A DNA stretch of 64,000 nt from Flavobacterium sp. CG_23.5. Its GTDB lineage: Bacteria; Bacteroidota; Bacteroidia; Flavobacteriales; Flavobacteriaceae. Under the pieces are notes generated by a model. The model was not told where the DNA came from. It did not search any database and saw only the letters and a list, made by a program, of their open reading frames with translations. Positions 18,836-27,100 of this stretch are shown in pieces. Every line of letters begins with the position of its first letter. The stretch's first letter is position 1. The stretch is taken from assembly GCF_017875765.1 (NCBI RefSeq), contig NZ_JAGGNA010000001.1, positions 2,941,001-3,005,000 of the forward strand. The letters are read 5' to 3'. The position numbers and the translations under genes were made by a program.

Positions 18836-18921
18836 CAAATCCAAAAAGCATTTTTTTTTTAATAGAAAGAAAGATTAGAAGTTTCTAATTCCCCCTTCGG
18901 GGGTTAGGGGGCTAAAAAGCA

Positions 18922-18946
18922 AAACTCCGGTAATCAGCCGGAGTTT
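18922..18946 (-). terminator. Probable rpoD terminator
   Basis: AAACTCCGG (18922-18930) pairs with CCGGAGTTT (18938-18946). Read on the minus strand it is followed by TTGCTTTTT. It lies about 120 bp beyond the rpoD stop. Confidence 0.6.
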
Positions 18947-19068
18947 CAATCATCAATCAAAAAACGAACAGTCAATCAAACTGTTGTTTACTGTAAAATC
19001 TCAACATTCGAAATTCCAAACTCCAAAAGATAAATTGGGATTTGGAATTTCAAATATTGGGATTTGTT

Positions 19069-19932
19069 TTATCCTAAATAGGTTTTTAGTATTTTACTTC
19101 TTGAAGTGTGTTTTAATCTACGGATTGCTTTTTCCTTGATTTGACGCACACGCTCACGCGTTAGGTCGAAAGTTTCTCCGATTTCCTCAAGAGTCATTGG
19201 GTGTTGATCGCCAAGACCAAAGTACAAACGAACTACATCAGCCTCTCTTGGAGTCAATGTTTCCAATGAACGCTCGATTTCAGTACGCAATGATTCGTGG
19301 ATTAATTCTCTGTCCGGATTTGGAGATTCACCTGAACGTAAAACGTCATAAAGGTTTGAATCTTCTCCTTCTACAAGAGGTGCATCCATTGATAAGTGAC
19401 GACCAGAGTTTTTCATGCTCTCTTTTACGTCATTTACGGTCATGTCAAGCTCTTTTGCAATTTCCTCAGCAGATGGTGGACGCTCGTTAGATTGCTCTAA
19501 TAAAGCGTACATTTTGTTGATTTTATTGATAGAACCAATTTTGTTCAAAGGCAAACGAACGATACGAGATTGTTCAGCCAATGCTTGTAATATCGATTGA
19601 CGAATCCACCAAACGGCATACGAGATAAATTTGAAACCACGTGTTTCATCAAAACGTTGTGCTGCTTTAATCAATCCTAAATTTCCTTCGTTAATTAAAT
19701 CAGGAAGTGTAAGTCCTTGATTTTGGTATTGTTTTGCTACCGAAACCACGAAACGTAAATTAGCTTTTGTCAATTTTTCTAAGGCTTTTTGATCCCCAGC
19801 TTTAATCTTTTGTGCTAATTCTACTTCTTCGTCAGCGGTAATAAGGTCAACTTTTCCAATTTCTTGTAAATATTTGTCTAATGATGCAGTTTCACGATTC
19901 GTAACCTGCTTGGTGATTTTAAGTTGTCTCAT
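19069..19932 (-). CDS. rpoD: Primary RNA polymerase sigma factor (RpoD/SigA)
   Basis: The housekeeping sigma factor of Bacteroidota, which reads TTTG/TAnnTTTG promoters. At 287 residues it is short: region 1.1 is missing, and it begins with region 1.2 ([12 protein letters not shown]), then regions 2.1-2.4 ([21 protein letters not shown] and [10 protein letters not shown]), region 3, and region 4.2 with the helix-turn-helix [20 protein letters not shown]. The minus-strand leader has GAGGAG at 19941-19946, about 8 bp before the ATG, a real Shine-Dalgarno sequence that most genes in this window lack. Confidence 0.96.
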   Translation of the reverse strand: MRQLKITKQVTNRETASLDKYLQEIGKVDLITADEEVELAQKIKAGDQKALEKLTKANLRFVVSVAKQYQNQGLTLPDLINEGNLGLIKAAQRFDETRGFKFISYAVWWIRQSILQALAEQSRIVRLPLNKIGSINKINKMYALLEQSNERPPSAEEIAKELDMTVNDVKESMKNSGRHLSMDAPLVEGEDSNLYDVLRSGESPNPDRELIHESLRTEIERSLETLTPREADVVRLYFGLGDQHPMTLEEIGETFDLTRERVRQIKEKAIRRLKHTSRSKILKTYLG

Positions 19933-20029
19933 GTTTTTGTCTCCTCAATTTTTTAAGTGTACAAATGGTTATACGTATAGGGTTTCAAAAAAGTTACAAT
20001 TGTTTTGAAAATAATTTAATTAGAAGCGA

Positions 20030-20063
20030 AAAACCCCAATTCAAATAAATGAATTGGGGTTTT
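20030..20063 (-). terminator. Terminator of pnp
   Basis: AAAACCCCAATTC (20030-20042) and GAATTGGGGTTTT (20051-20063) form a 13-bp stem beyond the pnp stop on the minus strand. It also lies upstream of rpoD and may insulate it. Confidence 0.85.
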
Positions 20064-20096
20064 CTATAAATAAACCTTTAGTAAACTAAGATCTGA

Positions 20097-22238
20097 TTAC
20101 TCTTTTCTTTCCTCACGTGGAGGTCTTGGCAAAAGTGCTTTTCTTGACACTTTTTCTTTTCTTGTTTTTGGATCCATACCTAAGTATTTCACTTGAAAAA
20201 CATCACCCATTTTCACAACATCAGAAACATTTTCTGTGCGTTCCCATGCAAGCTCAGAAACGTGAAGTAATACTTCATTTCCAGGAGCTTCTAGGTATTC
20301 TACTACTGCACCAAAATCAAGCATTTTGATTACTTTCACCTCATAGGATTCATTCATTTGTGGCTTGAAAGTGATTGACTTGATTTTAGCCAATACTGCT
20401 TCAATTCCAGCAGGATCTGTTCCTAAGATTTCGATAACACCTTCTTCAGTAGTTGGATCTTCGTTGATAACAATTGTTGTCCCTGTTGTTTTTTGTAATT
20501 CTTGAATCACTTTTCCTCCAGGTCCAATCAACGCACCAATAAATGCATTAGGAATTCTTCTTGTAATAATTTTTGGAGCGTAAGCTTTAACATCTTCTTT
20601 AGGCGATGCCAAAGTTTCAATTAATTTTCCAAGGATATGTAAACGACCGTCACGAGCTTGCGCCAATGCTGCTTCCATAATCTCATATTTCAATCCGTCA
20701 ATCTTGATGTCCATTTGACAAGCAGTAATTCCTTCAGAAGTTCCAGTTACTTTAAAGTCCATATCTCCTAAGTGATCTTCGTCACCAAGAATATCAGACA
20801 ATACTGCAAAACGTTCTCCGTCAGTAATCAATCCCATTGCAATTCCAGAAACGGGACGAATCATTTGGATACCAGCATCCATCAATGCTAATGTTCCAGC
20901 GCAAACTGTTGCCATAGAAGATGAACCGTTAGATTCTAATACTTCAGATACAACACGGATTGTGTAAGGACAATCAGCAGGAATCATGTTTTTTAAGGCT
21001 CTTTGTGCTAAGTTTCCGTGACCAACTTCTCTTCTTGAAGTTCCTCTTAAAGGACGTGCCTCACCAGTTGAGAAAGGAGGGAAGTTATAGTGTAAGTAGA
21101 AACGCTCTTCACCTTGTTGAGATGGAGAGTCAATTTGGTTTGCTTCTCTAGAGGTTCCTAAAGTAGCTGTTGCCAATGCTTGAGTTTCTCCACGTGTAAA
21201 CAATGCAGATCCGTGTACAGATGGTAAATAATCTACTTCACACCAGATTGGTCTGATTTCTGTAGTTTTTCTTCCGTCTAAACGTGTTCCTAAATCTAGG
21301 GTTACATTACGAACTGCTTCTTTATTTGCTTTATAAAAGTATTTAGAAACTAAATCGCCGTTTTCAGCCAATTCTTCTTCTGTAAATAAAGCTTTTACTT
21401 CTTCTTTTACTGCTGCAAATTGAGCTGTTCTTTCTTGTTTTGCTGTACCTTGTTTTGCGATAGCATAACACATATCGTAGGATGCAGCTTTTACTTTAGC
21501 GTAAATTGCTTCGTCTTCTCTCTCTCCTTCGTAAGTACGAGTTTCTTTTTTTCCAAAAGCAGCTTGTAAACGTAATTGAGCAGAAATTTGATTTTTAATA
21601 TGTTCGTGAGCAAATTTAATTGCTTCAAGCATTTCTGCTTCTGAAATTTCTTTCATCTCTCCTTCTACCATTGCGATAGAATCCATAGAAGCCCCAATCA
21701 TCATATCGATGTCAGACAATTCTAATTGAGCACGACTTGGATTGATAATGAATTTTCCGTCAACTCGACCAACTCTAGCTTCAGAGATTAACGTTTCAAA
21801 TGGAATGTCAGACAAAGCTAAAGCTGCTGATGCTGCTAAACCTGCTAATGCATCTGGCATTACGTCTTCGTCATGAGACATTAATTGAATCATTACCTGA
21901 ACTTCTGCATGGTAATCATCTGGAAAAAGTGGACGTAAAACACGGTCAACTAAACGCATTGTTAATACTTCGTTATCACTTGGTCTCGCTTCTCTCTTGA
22001 AGAAACCACCTGGGAAACGTCCTGCTGCAGCAAATTTTTCACGATAATCTACCGTAAGCGGAAGAAAATCGATACCTGGACTTGCTTTTCTTGAAGATAC
22101 AACTGTTCCTAAAATAACAGTTTTACCTATTCTTACTACTACAGATCCATCCGCTTGTTTGGCTAAACGACCTGTCTCGATTGTGATGTTTCTGCCATCA
22201 CCTAAATCGATACTTTCTACAAATAATTGTGGAATCAT
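20097..22238 (-). CDS. pnp: Polyribonucleotide nucleotidyltransferase (PNPase)
   Basis: Trimeric 3'-5' phosphorolytic exoribonuclease for mRNA decay. The 713-residue protein has two RNase PH folds (about 10-220 and 310-530) joined by a helical domain. A KH domain near residues 555-610 carries the GxxG loop in [16 protein letters not shown], and an S1 domain covers about 620-690 ([16 protein letters not shown]). The second RNase PH core holds [14 protein letters not shown] and [20 protein letters not shown]. It lies downstream of rpsO on the same strand, the conserved rpsO-pnp pair. Confidence 0.97.
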   Translation of the reverse strand: MIPQLFVESIDLGDGRNITIETGRLAKQADGSVVVRIGKTVILGTVVSSRKASPGIDFLPLTVDYREKFAAAGRFPGGFFKREARPSDNEVLTMRLVDRVLRPLFPDDYHAEVQVMIQLMSHDEDVMPDALAGLAASAALALSDIPFETLISEARVGRVDGKFIINPSRAQLELSDIDMMIGASMDSIAMVEGEMKEISEAEMLEAIKFAHEHIKNQISAQLRLQAAFGKKETRTYEGEREDEAIYAKVKAASYDMCYAIAKQGTAKQERTAQFAAVKEEVKALFTEEELAENGDLVSKYFYKANKEAVRNVTLDLGTRLDGRKTTEIRPIWCEVDYLPSVHGSALFTRGETQALATATLGTSREANQIDSPSQQGEERFYLHYNFPPFSTGEARPLRGTSRREVGHGNLAQRALKNMIPADCPYTIRVVSEVLESNGSSSMATVCAGTLALMDAGIQMIRPVSGIAMGLITDGERFAVLSDILGDEDHLGDMDFKVTGTSEGITACQMDIKIDGLKYEIMEAALAQARDGRLHILGKLIETLASPKEDVKAYAPKIITRRIPNAFIGALIGPGGKVIQELQKTTGTTIVINEDPTTEEGVIEILGTDPAGIEAVLAKIKSITFKPQMNESYEVKVIKMLDFGAVVEYLEAPGNEVLLHVSELAWERTENVSDVVKMGDVFQVKYLGMDPKTRKEKVSRKALLPRPPREERKE

Positions 22239-22355
22239 AAATTTAATTTTTTAGTTAAACATGGGTTCTAGTTGTGTTGTAGTTGTTGTTTGCGTAGTTA
22301 ATGCCTAAAACCCAATGAAAAACCAAACTTTTTTTATTATTGTATGTAAAAACAA

Positions 22356-22380
22356 AAAGAGGCACTTTCGCACCTCTTTT
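22356..22380 (-). terminator. Hairpin between rpsO and pnp
   Basis: AAAGAGG and CCTCTTT flank a loop containing CACTTTCGCA. On the minus strand it lies just beyond the rpsO stop, with T-rich sequence after it. It may be an attenuator or a processing site, since pnp is usually cotranscribed with rpsO. Confidence 0.65.
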
Positions 22381-22387
22381 GTATTGA

Positions 22388-22654
22388 TTATTTTCTGATA
22401 TTCAATACTTTGATAATCTCACGATATCTGTTGATTTCTGTTTTCTTCAAGTAATCCAACAAAGATCTTCTTTTACCAACTAGCAATACTAATGAACGCT
22501 CTGTGTTATAATCGTGACGATTTTTTTTCAAGTGCTCAGTTAAGTGGCTAATTCTGAAGGTGAACAAAGCAATTTGACTTTCTGATTTTCCTGTGTCTGT
22601 AACATTTCCGTGTTTAGCGAAAATTTCTTCTTTAATCTCTTTAGTTAAATACAT
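22388..22654 (-). CDS. rpsO: 30S ribosomal protein S15
   Basis: S15 binds helices of the 16S rRNA central domain and helps form an intersubunit bridge. The 88-residue product has the typical length and the family motifs GKSESQIALFTFRISHLTEHLK and LVLLVGKRRSLLDYL. The ATG at 22654 gives the normal N-terminus MYLTKE. It is read from a near-consensus promoter and is followed by pnp. Confidence 0.97.
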   Translation of the reverse strand: MYLTKEIKEEIFAKHGNVTDTGKSESQIALFTFRISHLTEHLKKNRHDYNTERSLVLLVGKRRSLLDYLKKTEINRYREIIKVLNIRK

Positions 22655-22710
22655 TCCAATATTTGTTTAATGATTTTTATGTATGTCATACATCCATTGT
22701 AAGACGGGTG

Positions 22711-22740
22711 CAAAGATAATCTTTATTTTTAAAAAGGCAA
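22711..22740 (-). promoter_or_regulatory. Promoter of rpsO
   Basis: On the minus strand a -33 TTG (22738-22740) and the -7 box TATCTTTG (22711-22718) are separated by 19 bp, the textbook Bacteroidota arrangement. This is one of the best promoters in the window. The leader would be about 50 nt. Confidence 0.7.
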
Positions 22741-22782
22741 GAGAAAATTTCTCTAAGCTTTAAGAATTTAATTTGCAGTGTG

Positions 22783-23244
22783 TTATACTGTATATAATTT
22801 TGCAACTTCTTGATTTACAAATTCTAAAAATTTCTCGTCAACTTCTGTAAATGGATCGATAACATGGCTGTCAATATCTATTTGTCCTATGTTTTCTCCG
22901 TTTACAAAAAGCGGAACTACGATTTCTGATTTTACCGTAAAACTACAAGCAATATAATTATCTTGAGCCGAAACATCTGGCACCACAAAATTCTGATTAG
23001 AAACCGCCACTTGTCCACAAATCCCTTTTCCAAAAGGAATTACCGTATGATCCGTTTCGGCGCCAACATAAGGTCCAAGATGTAGTGTTTTAGTGTCATG
23101 ATTGGCAAAATAGAATCCTACCCAATTGTAATATTCTATTGAGTCGCTTAAAAGCTGACAAATAGCTTTTAGTTTTTCGTCTCTTGAAAAAGTTGTATCT
23201 AATGTTATTTCGATTACTTTTGGTTGTAATTCTTGAAATGTCAT
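22783..23244 (-). CDS. GAF-domain protein, free methionine-(R)-sulfoxide reductase type
   Basis: A 153-residue single GAF domain of the fRMsr (YebR) type, which reduces free methionine-R-sulfoxide. Motifs match the family: WVGFYF, the GKGICGQVA loop with Cys76, DNYIACSF with Cys100, SEIVVPL and IGQIDIDS. The 24-residue spacing of Cys76 and Cys100 equals that of Cys94 and Cys118 in E. coli. The third cysteine (E. coli Cys84) would fall at residue 66, which is His here, so the normal disulfide partner is absent. Activity is therefore uncertain. Divergent from xrtF. Confidence 0.85.
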   Translation of the reverse strand: MTFQELQPKVIEITLDTTFSRDEKLKAICQLLSDSIEYYNWVGFYFANHDTKTLHLGPYVGAETDHTVIPFGKGICGQVAVSNQNFVVPDVSAQDNYIACSFTVKSEIVVPLFVNGENIGQIDIDSHVIDPFTEVDEKFLEFVNQEVAKLYTV

Positions 23245-23263
23245 GGTTTTATTTTTATTTATG

Positions 23264-23271
23264 CAAAAGTA
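23264..23271 (-). promoter_or_regulatory. -7 box of the GAF gene
   Basis: TACTTTTG on the minus strand, 20 bp before the GAF start; a perfect TAnnTTTG match. Confidence 0.45.
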
Positions 23272-23296
23272 TTTAAAGCCGGTTTTAAAATTTGTA

Positions 23297-23304
23297 TAAA
23301 TTTG
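23297..23304 (+). promoter_or_regulatory. -7 box of xrtF
   Basis: TAAATTTG matches TAnnTTTG and lies 14 bp before the TTG at 23319. This placement argues that the in-frame TTG at 23292 is upstream of the transcript start and is not used. Confidence 0.45.
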
Positions 23305-23318
23305 TTAAAAAATTGATT

Positions 23319-23867
23319 TTGAAAAAATATTTTATTCGATATAAACCTTTTTTGCTTTTTTTAGGCACCTTTTTTTTTACTTATATAGTATTAACTGTGC
23401 TTTATCAGGGGTATCTAAATAGTTTTGGAGAAAATAAATTAGATACTATTACAAGAATGGTCGGCGAGAACACGAATCAATTATTGCAATTTTTTGGTGT
23501 TAATTTTACAATTGAAGATAATCAATCCCATTCCTTTATTAAGTTGATATATAATCAAAAATATGTAGCTCGAATTATTGAAGGTTGTAATGCAATCAGC
23601 GTAATTATTTTGTTTGTTTCTTTTGTGGTCTCATTTTCTGGGAAGCTAAAGCCTACTTTGCTGTTTATTTTTGGCGGAAGCCTATTTATATATGTTTTAA
23701 ATGTGATTCGAATAGCTTTACTGTGCATGTTGATATTTCATTTTCCAAATCAAAAGCAAATTTTACACGGTGTACTTTTTCCGTTATTTATATATGGGGT
23801 AGTTTTTATTTTATGGGTAATATGGGTACGTAATTTTTCAAAATATGCTTCGAAAAATATTAAATAA
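23319..23867 (+). CDS. xrtF: Exosortase family protein XrtF
   Basis: A polytopic membrane transpeptidase of the exosortase superfamily, flavobacterial type F. Exosortases cleave and anchor C-terminal sorting signals. The proposed catalytic triad is present: Cys90 in IIEGCNAISV, Arg131 in NVIRIALL and His150 in ILHGVLFP (182-residue form). About five membrane helices are visible. No ATG starts the frame; TTG codons at 23292 and 23319 are possible, and 23319 is preferred because a -7 box lies between them. The 3' end overlaps the next gene by 23 bp. No substrate with a sorting signal is seen in the window. Confidence 0.88.
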   Translation: MKKYFIRYKPFLLFLGTFFFTYIVLTVLYQGYLNSFGENKLDTITRMVGENTNQLLQFFGVNFTIEDNQSHSFIKLIYNQKYVARIIEGCNAISVIILFVSFVVSFSGKLKPTLLFIFGGSLFIYVLNVIRIALLCMLIFHFPNQKQILHGVLFPLFIYGVVFILWVIWVRNFSKYASKNIK

Positions 23868-24285
23868 TAAAATCAGATTAGCCTTATTCCTTCTTTTGGT
23901 AGGATTGTTGGTGCTTATTCGTGCATTTGAAGATCAATTATTCTATGACCCTTTTTTGGATTTTTTTAAAAATGATTTTACAAATTTGCCTTTGCCAGTC
24001 TATGATTCTCTTCTATTATTTGGTGGATTATTGTTTCGGTATGGTTTGAATTCCATAATATCATTAGGAATTATTTATGTTCTTTTTAAAGAAATCGAAA
24101 TGGTCAAATTTGCTTCCATTTTATATATTGTTTTCTTTTTGATTTTAATTATTATTTTCTTCGCTATTCTCTTCATTAATGTAGAACATCATTATTTAAC
24201 CCTTTTTTATGTTCGAAGATTTCTCATTCAACCCATTTTTGTTTTGTTGTTTGTTCCTGGATTTTTTTATCAAAAACAAAATTAA
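23845..24285 (+). CDS. Exosortase F system-associated membrane protein
   Basis: A 146-residue polytopic membrane protein, overlapping xrtF by 23 bp in another frame. It has about four hydrophobic helices, a conserved-looking LIRAFEDQLFYDPFLDFF segment after the first helix, and a C-terminal FYVRRFLIQP. This is the small protein family found beside XrtF in Flavobacteriia. Its function is not known; translational coupling suggests a subunit or partner of the exosortase. Confidence 0.82.
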   Translation: MLRKILNNKIRLALFLLLVGLLVLIRAFEDQLFYDPFLDFFKNDFTNLPLPVYDSLLLFGGLLFRYGLNSIISLGIIYVLFKEIEMVKFASILYIVFFLILIIIFFAILFINVEHHYLTLFYVRRFLIQPIFVLLFVPGFFYQKQN

Positions 24286-24345
24286 GTAGTCTTTTATCTG
24301 TATCTTTAGTTTGTGTAATTTGTTTATTATCAAATAAATAATAAG

Positions 24346-25176
24346 ATGAAGATAGTCAAACATTCTGGGGTTATTGTTGATTTTAATCCTGACAAACTTA
24401 AAAGTTCGCTTTTGAAATCTGGGGCAAGTGTTAACGTGGTTGAAATTATTCTGCAATCGATTCAAAACGAGATCTACGAAGGAATTTCCACTAAGCAAAT
24501 TTACAAAATGGCTTTTGGATTATTGAAAAAAACGGCTAATTCTCATGCAGCACGTTATAATTTAAGGGAAGCAATCCGATTATTAGGTCCTGCAGGTTTT
24601 TTCTTTGAAAAATATATTGCCCGACTTTTCGCCTCAGAGCATTATACTACAGTGACTAATTTGACTTTGTTTGGAAAGTGCGTGTCCCATGAAATTGATG
24701 TATTGATAAAAAAGAATGATGTTATTTCGATGGTGGAGTGTAAGTTTCACGTAGGAAGAGATTTGGCAACCGATGTGAAAATTCCCATGTATATTTTATC
24801 TCGATTTAATGATTTGAAAGATAGAAAGCATCCTATTTTTACAATGAAAGATATGGTTTCCAGTTGTTGGATTGTCACTAATAACCGATTTACGTCCGAT
24901 GCAGTTGATTTTGCAAAATGTTCTGGCTTAAATTTGTTAAGTTGGAATTATCCGGCGGACAATAATTTAAAAACAAAAAACGACAATAATTTTCTTTATC
25001 CAGTAACTTGTTTAACCACTTTAACCCTCGCCGAAAAAGATAAATTATTGATATTGGATGTGATTTTGGTAAAAGAAATAGTAAATAATCCTGATTCTTT
25101 GGAAAGAATTGGATTGAGTTCAAATCGCATAAAGAATGTTTTAAAAGAAGCTTCTGAATTATGTAGATACATTTAG
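24346..25176 (+). CDS. ATP-cone domain fused to a PD-(D/E)xK nuclease-like domain
   Basis: A 276-residue protein. Residues about 1-90 resemble an ATP-cone (VKHSGVIVDFNPDKLKSSL...), the nucleotide-sensing domain of ribonucleotide reductases and NrdR. Residues about 90-210 resemble an Mrr-like restriction endonuclease fold: Glu88, Asp118 in HEIDVL and Glu131-x-Lys133 in VECKFH fit the PD-(D/E)xK active site. The last 60 residues are helical. No methylase or helicase is nearby, so it is not an obvious restriction system. A nucleotide-controlled nuclease is inferred. The next gene, a beta-CASP nuclease, starts 42 bp downstream on the same strand. Confidence 0.75.
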   Translation: MKIVKHSGVIVDFNPDKLKSSLLKSGASVNVVEIILQSIQNEIYEGISTKQIYKMAFGLLKKTANSHAARYNLREAIRLLGPAGFFFEKYIARLFASEHYTTVTNLTLFGKCVSHEIDVLIKKNDVISMVECKFHVGRDLATDVKIPMYILSRFNDLKDRKHPIFTMKDMVSSCWIVTNNRFTSDAVDFAKCSGLNLLSWNYPADNNLKTKNDNNFLYPVTCLTTLTLAEKDKLLILDVILVKEIVNNPDSLERIGLSSNRIKNVLKEASELCRYI

Positions 25177-25217
25177 AAATAGAGATTACTGATTTGTTTA
25201 ATTTTAAATCTGGGAAA

Positions 25218-26573
25218 ATGAAAGTCAAATTTATTGGTGGAGCGGGAACCGTTACCGGTTCGAAAACATTAATTGAAAGCAATGGGATTAGAATATTGAT
25301 AGACTGTGGACAATTTCAAGGGATTAAACCTTTGCGAGAGCTCAATTGGGAGCCATTGCCCATTTTGCCATCCACAATAGATTTTGTTTTGCTGACTCAC
25401 GGGCATTTAGATCATTGTGGCTGGTTGCCCAGATTAGTTGATCAGGGTTTTAAAGGTAAAATTTATTGCACGAGTCCCACTAAAGATATAACAAAACTGA
25501 TTCTATTGGACAGTGCTAAAATTCAAGAGGAAGAAGCAAATATAGCCAATAAAGGAAAATTTTCTAAACACGAAATTGCCCAACCGCTTTATAATGTTGC
25601 TCAAGCCGAAAAAGTTTTTCCTCTTTTTAGAGTTATAAAAACGAACGAATCAATTCCTTTGGATGCCGAAATTACTGCGGTTTATACGAATGCTGGACAC
25701 ATCCTTGGAGCATGTACCATTGAATTGCAGCTTGAAAATAAAATCTTAGTTTTTTCAGGAGACATTGGCCGTGATAATGATGTGCTAATGTATCCGCCAA
25801 CCAAGCCCAAAAGAGGCGATTATATATTTTTGGAAAGCACCTACGGAGATCGTCTTCATCCTGATACGGATGTCAAAGCGGAACTGGAAATGTATATTAA
25901 CAATACGGTTGAGAAAGGCGGAACCATCATTATTCCCAGTTTTGCTGTAGAGCGTGCGCAAACCGTTATGTATTTATTATGGCAACTTAAAGAAGAAAAT
26001 AGAATTCCTAATATTCCTTACATTATTGATACACCAATGGGAATAAGTGTTTTGGAAATTTTCGAAAACAATAGAAAATGGCATAAATTGCCCGAGCATG
26101 AATACATTGCCATGTGTAAAATGTTTTCCATGATTACAGATTATCAGGAAACTATTGAAGCTATCTACAATAAACAACCTAAAGTGGTAATTGCTGCCAG
26201 CGGAATGATTACTGGCGGTAGAGTGTTGAGTTATTTAGAACGATATATAGGTTTGCCGGAAACTACTGTAATTATTATTGGTTTTCAAGCCGAAGGAACG
26301 CGTGGAAGAAAATTATTGGAAGGAGCCAAAGAAATTAAAATTCATGGTAAATATTATCCGGTATTGGCAAATATTGTCGAAATTGAAAGTTTGTCGGCTC
26401 ATGGAGACCAAAAGGATTTGCTTAACTGGCTATCGGCATTAGAAAATAAACCTACGAAAGTATTTTTGGTTCATGGCGAAAATGAGCCGCTGGATGAACT
26501 TCGTATAAAAATTAATGAACAATATCATTTTGATTGTAAAATTCCTTTAATGGGACAAGAATTTGAATTGTGA
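25218..26573 (+). CDS. Metallo-beta-lactamase/beta-CASP RNA-processing nuclease
   Basis: A 451-residue protein of the CPSF/Ysh1-like family. The metallo-beta-lactamase motif HGHLDH is at 61-66, with later metal ligands in NAGHILGA and FSGDIGRD. The beta-CASP domain includes IIPSFAVERAQ and VVIAASGMITGGRVL, and the C-terminal RMMBL domain holds SLSAHGDQKDL and FLVHGE. Such proteins are endo- or exoribonucleases, though no bacterial role is certain for this branch. The ATG at 25218 is chosen; an upstream start would add eight residues of no family similarity. Confidence 0.9.
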   Translation: MKVKFIGGAGTVTGSKTLIESNGIRILIDCGQFQGIKPLRELNWEPLPILPSTIDFVLLTHGHLDHCGWLPRLVDQGFKGKIYCTSPTKDITKLILLDSAKIQEEEANIANKGKFSKHEIAQPLYNVAQAEKVFPLFRVIKTNESIPLDAEITAVYTNAGHILGACTIELQLENKILVFSGDIGRDNDVLMYPPTKPKRGDYIFLESTYGDRLHPDTDVKAELEMYINNTVEKGGTIIIPSFAVERAQTVMYLLWQLKEENRIPNIPYIIDTPMGISVLEIFENNRKWHKLPEHEYIAMCKMFSMITDYQETIEAIYNKQPKVVIAASGMITGGRVLSYLERYIGLPETTVIIIGFQAEGTRGRKLLEGAKEIKIHGKYYPVLANIVEIESLSAHGDQKDLLNWLSALENKPTKVFLVHGENEPLDELRIKINEQYHFDCKIPLMGQEFEL

Positions 26574-26614
26574 TTTTTAACACTATTTTTAGATTTAAGA
26601 GTCACTTTATTAAC

Positions 26615-26622
26615 TAATTTTG
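26615..26622 (+). promoter_or_regulatory. -7 box of the HYC_CC_PP gene
   Basis: TAATTTTG is an exact TAnnTTTG match whose last base is only 4 bp before the ATG. Transcription would begin at or next to the start codon, suggesting a leaderless mRNA. Confidence 0.45.
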
Positions 26623-26626
26623 TGTC

Positions 26627-27028
26627 ATGAATATTAAAAAATGCACTAGTTTATTTTTGGCCTTTCTACTATTGGTTTCCAATGTAGGGTTGGCTTTTAA
26701 TGTGCATTATTGTGGAAAAGAAATTGCTTCGGTTTCCTTAAATACAATTGTTTCTCAACAATCAGATAAAGGCTGTTGCGAAAAAATCGTTGCCAAAAAG
26801 GATAGTTGTTGTAAAGATAAAGTAGTTAACTTTCAAAAAAAATCGGATAACGCAACCGCTAAAGCATTTTCCTTTGATTCCCATTTTTCTTTTCTGATAC
26901 AGGAATGGCAAACGATTGTAATTTCTTCAAATAGAAATTTCAAAACTACCCAAGTTACTTCTTTTTTCTGCGATGCTAATGCGCCGCCACTTTTTAAGCT
27001 GTACAACCAATATATTTTCTACGCCTGA
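26627..27028 (+). CDS. HYC_CC_PP family protein (probable metal-related, exported)
   Basis: A 133-residue exported protein: signal peptide at about 1-23, then the three motifs that name the family, HYC (27-29), CC pairs at 50-51 and 61-62, and PP at 120-121, with another cysteine at 115. The cysteine and histidine content suggests metal binding in the periplasm. The family is found in Bacteroidota beside TonB-dependent receptors and HMA proteins, as here, where the receptor follows 72 bp downstream. The molecular role is unknown; copper handling is an inference from context. Confidence 0.8.
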   Translation: MNIKKCTSLFLAFLLLVSNVGLAFNVHYCGKEIASVSLNTIVSQQSDKGCCEKIVAKKDSCCKDKVVNFQKKSDNATAKAFSFDSHFSFLIQEWQTIVISSNRNFKTTQVTSFFCDANAPPLFKLYNQYIFYA

Positions 27029-27100
27029 TATTAATGTTTTAAAAGTCAAATCATTTCTTGTGATTTGAATATACTTTTTATAAACATTAAATATTTCATC

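Noticed and set aside
24346..25176. Restriction-modification system
   Set aside because: The nuclease-like protein has no methyltransferase, specificity subunit or helicase nearby, and its ATP-cone fusion is not typical of such systems.
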